64,000 nt of DNA. Source: Desmodesmus armatus. Taxonomy: Eukaryota; Chlorophyta; Chlorophyceae; Sphaeropleales; Scenedesmaceae. Positions 59,000 through 64,000 of this stretch are shown here, piece after piece (position 1 is the first letter of the stretch; every line of letters begins with the position of its first letter). The position numbers were made by a program, and so were the translations under genes. The notes under the pieces are model-generated. The model was not told where the DNA came from. It was given only the letters and a program-made list of their open reading frames with translations, and ran no database searches. Location: contig VIIQ02000015.1 in the NCBI GenBank assembly GCA_007449985.2, forward strand, positions 662,501 through 726,500. Reading direction: 5' to 3'.

Positions 59000-60877
59000 A
59001 TGCACTTCTGCTTCTTGAAGCCGGACTTCAAGGGACCAGCCAGTGGTGCACACTACGCTGGAGGCCAGCATGGTTACTCCTGCGCCGCACAGTCCCTGGC
59101 AGCTGCAGGGCACACCGTGCACCTGCTGTACACCGCCACAAAGATGGAGCTCATGTTCACACTGATGCAGCAGGGCTGCATGGGCAGCTTCTCCTACAGC
59201 ACGGCAGTCGAGGGTGTAACAGTATGGTCCCACCAAGGCATCACACACCATGTCAGCCTTAGCGACACAGAGGTAAGCAGGACACCAACCACTACCTTGG
59301 ACAGACTGTCCAGGACAGTCCAAACCCACCAACGCAGATGCTGCTGAAGGCAGGACCATCTGCACACAGCACTGGTGTCTATTTTCAACGCACTTCTTAC
59401 AGAGCCACTCACCTCAGCTCACAAACACTGCTGGCTGTTGGCTGTTCCTGCAGGCCAGCACCGCGCAGCAGCTGTCCACAGCCATGGCTGCCCTGTGTGA
59501 CAACAGCCAGGCACCCACCCTCAGCACACCCCACCAGCGCCTCCTTGACGAGTGCAGCACACTACTCAGGGCTCAGCACACACAGGCAGCTCCCTCCATG
59601 CCAGCACACACCCCGCAGCCCCACGCCAGTCCTGCATGCTGGGTCGTCCTGGACGCAGACGGCTCACAAGCCGCCCTGCCCGGCAACAGCAGCAGCCTCA
59701 TGGAGGCCTGCTGTGCTGTCTTCCCGCCAAAAGTGCTACTGCTGCTCGTGCAGAACATCCATTTCCTTCCCCTGGGGCCCCAGGGCACAGCCCCTCGCAC
59801 CCCTGCGCTGCTGCACAGTTGGTCCCAGCTGGGCGGTGTCCTGTGCGTGTCCAGCTTTGTCGCGCGCTACATCGCTCAGCACGCAGTGCCGCTAGGCCTT
59901 CCACCCCAACGCATCTACTGCGTGCACTTTGCAGCATTCGGTGCCTTCGGCCCCGGACCCTTCTCAAACTACGGCACAGCAGCAGCACAGCACCTGCCCT
60001 GGCCCGCTGGGGACTCCAGCACTCACACACCCCAGCACAGCAACGACCCCACCTCAGCACAGCACCAGCACCCCTCAGCGCCACCCACTGTCGGCTGCCT
60101 GAAGCTGACGCCAGAGAAGGGTGGTATCCCCTTCCTCAAGCTGGCTCAGGCCCTGCCAGAGCTGCGCTTCCTTGCAGTGTGTGCTGACCCCGCCCTGCAG
60201 GACATAGCAGCGCAGCTGCCAAATGTCAGCACAGTGCCGCCAGGGGATGTGGACTCCCTCCTGCAGGTTAGCCCCGTGGGAGCGATGGCATCGAGCGCTG
60301 TTTGTGCCATGTGACGTTGCCCTTGAGCATTCCATACGAACGAAAATGTGTGGGAGGCATCCTGTGATGTCAGTGCTTTCGCAAAGGGTGTGTGCAGAAT
60401 GCCTGTCTCACACTGTCTATGATCATCCGTTCCTGCAGCTGACTGTCTGCTGGGACTTTCCTTCTTGTTCCGTTCCTGCAGCACATGACTGTCCTGCTGG
60501 CGCCCAGCCTGTGGCAGGAGGCCTACGGCATGGTGGTCACAGAAGCTATCCTGCGAGGCGTGCCTGTGATCGTGAGTGACCAAGGGGGCCTTAGCGAGGC
60601 AGCATGCGGCTGTCCTGCAGCAGTAGTGCCCGTACAGCCCATGCAGCTGCCTGAGGTGCAGGGGCCATGCGGCCCCACACCCTCCTGGCAGGCCCGGGTG
60701 CTACCTGAGGACCAGGAGCTAGCTGGGTGGGCGCAGGCTCTGCAGCGGCTGCTGGGGCACAGGGAGGTGTATGAGGGCTGCAGCAGTGCGGGGCGGGATG
60801 CTGCAATGAGGGTGGTGCAGCACCAGGGGGTACTGTTGGAGCAGCTTGTGGTCTGGCTGGGGCAGCTTGCCAACTAA
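59000..60877 (+). CDS. GT4-like (glycosyl transferases group 1) glycosyltransferase
   Basis: Three exons: 59000-59272, 59454-60266, 60482-60877, all joined between codons, giving 493 residues. The N-terminal half shows the GT-B acceptor-domain start: GAHYAGGQHGYS, then AAGHTVHLLYT. The middle contains LVQNIHFLP and GGVLCVSSFVARYIAQHAVP, then a linker rich in His, Ser and Pro. VGCLKLTPEKGGIPFLKLAQ begins the nucleotide-sugar half. The hallmark E-x7-E is present: LLAPSLWQEAYGMVVTEAIL, followed by RGVPVIVSDQGGLSEA. Donor and acceptor sugars cannot be told from sequence. No signal peptide or membrane helix is evident, so it is probably cytosolic or peripherally attached. The start ATG at 59000 was chosen as the first Met before the GT-B motif. 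A 5' extension is possible. The 3' flank is T/G-rich, as after other genes here. Confidence 0.8.
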
Positions 60878-63298
60878 GTTGGCTTGCCACTGGCACAGCT
60901 ACAGTGGTGCGAGTATGGACCCACTAGGACAGGAGACCAGGCTTGCTGCAGGCGGCGGCAGTGAGGCTGCGTCACGAACCAGTACATAATTTGTGTGCTG
61001 GGCTGACGGCAGCTGCTTTGTGTGCAGGGTTGTGGCTATCTTGTTTTCGTCTGGAGCGTTGTTGCAGCAGTGTTGGCACCTGCTGTTGTTGCAGAGCTAT
61101 TGTGTTGCTGTTGCTTTTGGGCTGGTGTTCTGTTTGAGTTGTGCTGCTTTCAGTTGCTGCCGCTGCTGGGGTGTGTTGCCATTGCTGCCGCTGCTGGTCA
61201 GTAGTGCTTGTGTGATCCAGCTCTGCCAGTAGCAAGGCAGTGACCAACAAAGCGACCAGTCTTGGGGGGGTTGAGACCTTGTGCAGTGTGGCTGCAGTTT
61301 GGTCGCAAGTCTCAGTTGTGCCTTTGTTTGATTTCGTTGTTGGGGATAGAACAGTGCTGTTGCACGCAGCATTAACCACCGCAGCTCTTGTGTTGGCCGT
61401 ACCTGCGCAACTTTGTGTCGGTCATGTGACTCACTAAACAAGGTCGTGTGCACCTCGTCCAACCGCATGCTCAATCGCAAGCACAACAAGTGGGCATAAG
61501 TCAGGCATGAACACACCTATTCACCAACATAGGGTGATTATCATAATCCATGCATGATGCACTGTGCATGCCTGCCACTACTGGCAGCTCACGCAACTGG
61601 CACCTCTGTGACAATGCTGTGCATCGTACGGCTGCCACCGGCAGTACAGTTGTCGTCTAGTATGATAGCTACAGGGTGCTATGAGTGGCCGGCCGTCCCG
61701 CAAACCCACCAACAGACTAATCACCTTGATCACTGTGTTCTTCCAGGATATATGTATGCTAGGATATGTTGCATTGAGCAGTGCGGCACTGCTGCACAGT
61801 CACCATGCACAGGTAATGTTTGACAATCAACCAGCATCACAATACAGGTGCCACATCTACACAACAGCTTCAGGTGCGACAGAGGCCCTTGCTGCAAGTC
61901 ATTTGAGATGTGGCACAAGCACAAATAACAGGACAAGAATCAAACCATCTTGATGACAGGCTGGCAGAAACTGAACTGCTAGCTGCTGCCAAGGGCATAG
62001 GCAACTAAACCAGGCGACCTGTTGCCTAAAGCCTATCAAGTCCTACTTGAACAATGCATAAAAGCTGGCCACAAGCCACCCGCTGCCTGGGCATAATTGC
62101 TACCTTCCTTACAAATCTGGGTTTGCTTTGACCAAATTGGCGGCAACAAAGCGCTGTGCTGAGCACCAAAGCCACGTCAGCCCACGTGGCAGCTCCTACA
62201 TCCATGTGCGCGTAGCACATATGTGCAGAGGGGCGCATGTGTCGCAGGTGCGTGGCTTGTGAGGTTTAAAACACACTCATCAACCGTCATAAAGCCTATG
62301 CACCAGCCGGCCATGCCATAAATGTGTTCGCAGCGCCTCACACCAAAGTATGTGGCTCCCGCACTAGCCGCCCCAATGACCGAGCCTTGGGCCAACAGGC
62401 ATGGCATCTGGCCCACCGCTCAACACTAAGTTGCAGCTGGCAAAGTAAAGTTAAGTTAAGTAAGTAAGTTGCATCTAACAAAGTAAAGTTAGTAAGTGTA
62501 TATTTGGCACAACAATTATCATCAAACTACGATGGGCAGTGTGGTCGTCACAGTCAACTAAGTGCCGCTCCGCCAGGTGCTGTAGCAACACTGACACCGC
62601 CTTGTCAGGTGGCAACTGCACGGTGCTGCATCACACACTTCCAAAACGCACAACATAGCTTTTGCAGCTTGGGGCTGCACTGCAAACAATGCCCGGCAGC
62701 GAGCAGCTGCGGATGATGGCACGGACGCTATCACACCACCACCATGTGACATTGCTGCCCCAGCATTCAGGGTTGGGGCACTCCCTGCACCCAATGATCA
62801 CCATGCGCCACCATGATAATGCAAGTATGATTTTGTGATATCTTTCAAGCATATGCATGTAGGGATGAACAAGTGAGGGTGCATTTTTCAGCGCAAGAAC
62901 CGTACATATTTGTGCACTGGCGTGCACTCCTGGCTGGGCATGCCTGGGAACAAAGGATCAAAACGGACAGGAGTGAGTGCAGTCAGTGCACATCTACTTG
63001 CAGACTCCTGTCACATGCAGCGCTGCTTTGTACCAAGCAGTCAAACCGTGCCTTCGCAAGGCACATCCCTTGTGTGGCCATCTGGTCAAAAACCCCAGTC
63101 ATCAACACGCACCCAGCCACGCCCCAACACACCACAGCAGCAGCAAATGCAGCATGCTGCAACACTCAGCTCAGAAGCGAGCGGCCCCAGACATCGACGC
63201 AGGCGCAGAGACAGACGGCGTCCCCACCTCCTCCTGAACAGGCACAGGAGGACACATCCCCGCCTCGATCAGCGTCCCTGCCGCCGTCTTTGCCGCCA
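60878..63298. other. Intergenic region after the glycosyltransferase
   Basis: 60,880-61,340 is T/G-rich 3' UTR-like sequence. An AT-rich repeat of aagtaaagttaagt type lies at 62,440-62,500. On the minus strand 62,177-62,416 reads a hydrophobic frame (GSVIGAASAGATYFGVRRC and onward) that could be an exon of a small membrane protein. I cannot identify it. From 62,870 the plus strand is antisense to, or the 3' region of, the minus gene at the right edge. Confidence 0.4.
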
Positions 63299-64000
63299 TC
63301 ACACGCCCCAACAGCGCTGCCCTGCTGTGCTGCCCCATCGGGCGGCCGGGCCTGGCGCTGCTCCGCCACCGCTGGTCCCCATCCCATCATCCAGCCCTGC
63401 GTGCGCTGCAGCCTCGACTGCAGCGGCCAGGGCGGCTTGCACAGCGGCTTCGAAAGCAGCCGCTGAGCTGCCACTGTGCAGGCGAGTGCTATCCCCTGCT
63501 GCTGCCGCCGGCGCTGGGGCAATGCCTGCATCCCTCGCACGCGCTGAGGGCAACAAACCTGAGGAAGCTCTGCTGCTGCTGAAGATGTTGCAGGGAAGCG
63601 CAGTGAGGTCCAGGCGCTGGTGGGCACTGAGCGCGCCAGCAGGGGCACCTGGGGGCAGCCCGGACTGCAGCAGCTGCTGCCGGCTGTACCCTAAGCCACT
63701 GCCATTGCTGCTTGCTGGCTTCACCGTGAAGCCATGGGCTGTGTGTGAGTCTGCGTCAGAAATGGACAGCTTCCCGCTATGGTGCGCGGTGTGTCCGTGG
63801 TGCGAGGGTGCGATGATGACAGGGGTCCTGGGGCTTGGAGTGGGAGTCATGCCTACCAGCATGCTGCTACCGCCACCTCTGAGTGCCGCGTCTCCTCGTG
63901 CTGCTGCTGTTGAGCCGCTCTGAGAGAAGTCGCTGGGAGCTGGGAGCTTCCCGAGGGCATCCAAAAGGTCCTGGTAGCCGCCACCGGTGCGGACGAGCAG
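63299..64000 (-). CDS. C-terminal fragment of a possible GAR (GAS2-related) domain protein, truncated by the window edge
   Basis: The open frame runs in from the right edge and ends at 63299, about 234 codons. Its first residues, LLVRTGGGYQDLLDALGKL, match the end of the GAR domain, whose hallmark is (V)RVGGGW followed by a short helix. GAR domains bind microtubules in GAS2, spectraplakin and related ciliary or cytoskeletal proteins. The remaining about 215 residues are low-complexity Ser/Ala/Gly-rich with an Ala-rich helix (AAFEAAVQAALAAAVEAAAHA). The GAR call rests on about 19 residues, so it is tentative. The upstream exons outside the window would decide it. Confidence 0.45.
   Translation of the reverse strand: MLVRTGGGYQDLLDALGKLPAPSDFSQSGSTAAARGDAALRGGGSSMLVGMTPTPSPRTPVIIAPSHHGHTAHHSGKLSISDADSHTAHGFTVKPASSNGSGLGYSRQQLLQSGLPPGAPAGALSAHQRLDLTALPCNIFSSSRASSGLLPSARARDAGIAPAPAAAAGDSTRLHSGSSAAAFEAAVQAALAAAVEAAAHAGLDDGMGTSGGGAAPGPAARWGSTAGQRCWGV

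Noticed and set aside
62177..62416. 79-codon minus-strand frame with a possible membrane helix
   Set aside because: Single short frame without a recognised family or supporting splice partner. Noted only in the intergenic description.
1..64000. tRNA, rRNA or CRISPR features
   Set aside because: No tRNA B-box with matching cloverleaf, no rRNA sequence and no regularly spaced repeats were seen. CRISPR is not expected in nuclear algal DNA.

Overview
The window is nuclear DNA of a green alga, most likely a chlorophycean of the Chlamydomonadales. The evidence is intron-rich genes with GT-AG junctions, a chloroplast-type ClpR gene, a cytosolic-type PEPCK gene, heavy CAG/CTG repeat content in exons and introns, and TGTAA poly(A) signals about 155-530 bases past most stop codons. 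Splice models were built by hand from junctions and reading phase. They are not backed by transcripts.

Layout: 1.3-3.6 kb, minus, secreted two-repeat PAN/Apple-like protein. 5.2-9.5 kb, plus, plastid ClpR2-like subunit with five in-frame splice-acceptor/exon-start copies. 11.6-12.1 kb, minus, ribosomal protein eS30. 17.5-19.4 kb, minus, unrecognised protein rich in basophilic phosphosite motifs. 22.7-24.1 kb, plus, SmD1. 25.1-38.7 kb, a giant palindrome: two about 6.4-kb arms, each carrying the same ten-exon gene for a Crypton-like tyrosine recombinase with a GCR1-like C-terminal domain, around a 781-bp spacer that encodes a secreted eight-cysteine peptide. 38.7-43.0 kb, segmental duplication of the host sequence, including a second copy of the peptide gene and what looks like the pre-insertion site. 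43.5-50.5 kb, minus, ATP-type PEP carboxykinase in 16 exons with a 127-bp foldback in one intron. 51.3-58.8 kb, minus, very large Gln/Ala/Ser-rich protein broken by three apparent homopolymer frameshifts. 59.0-60.9 kb, plus, GT4-like glycosyltransferase divergent from it. 63.3-64.0 kb, minus, truncated C-terminal part of a possible GAR (GAS2-related) domain protein.

The genes are ordinary single eukaryotic units (plastid proteolysis, translation, splicing, gluconeogenesis, glycosylation) with no operon logic. The most unusual locus is the palindrome. Comparison with the paralogous unoccupied site near 41.68 kb indicates a recombinase element inserted into one copy of a duplicated locus. A second copy in inverted orientation then made the intervening peptide gene an invertible segment, and its present orientation is the flipped one. 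Whether this is biology or an assembly ambiguity needs spanning long reads.
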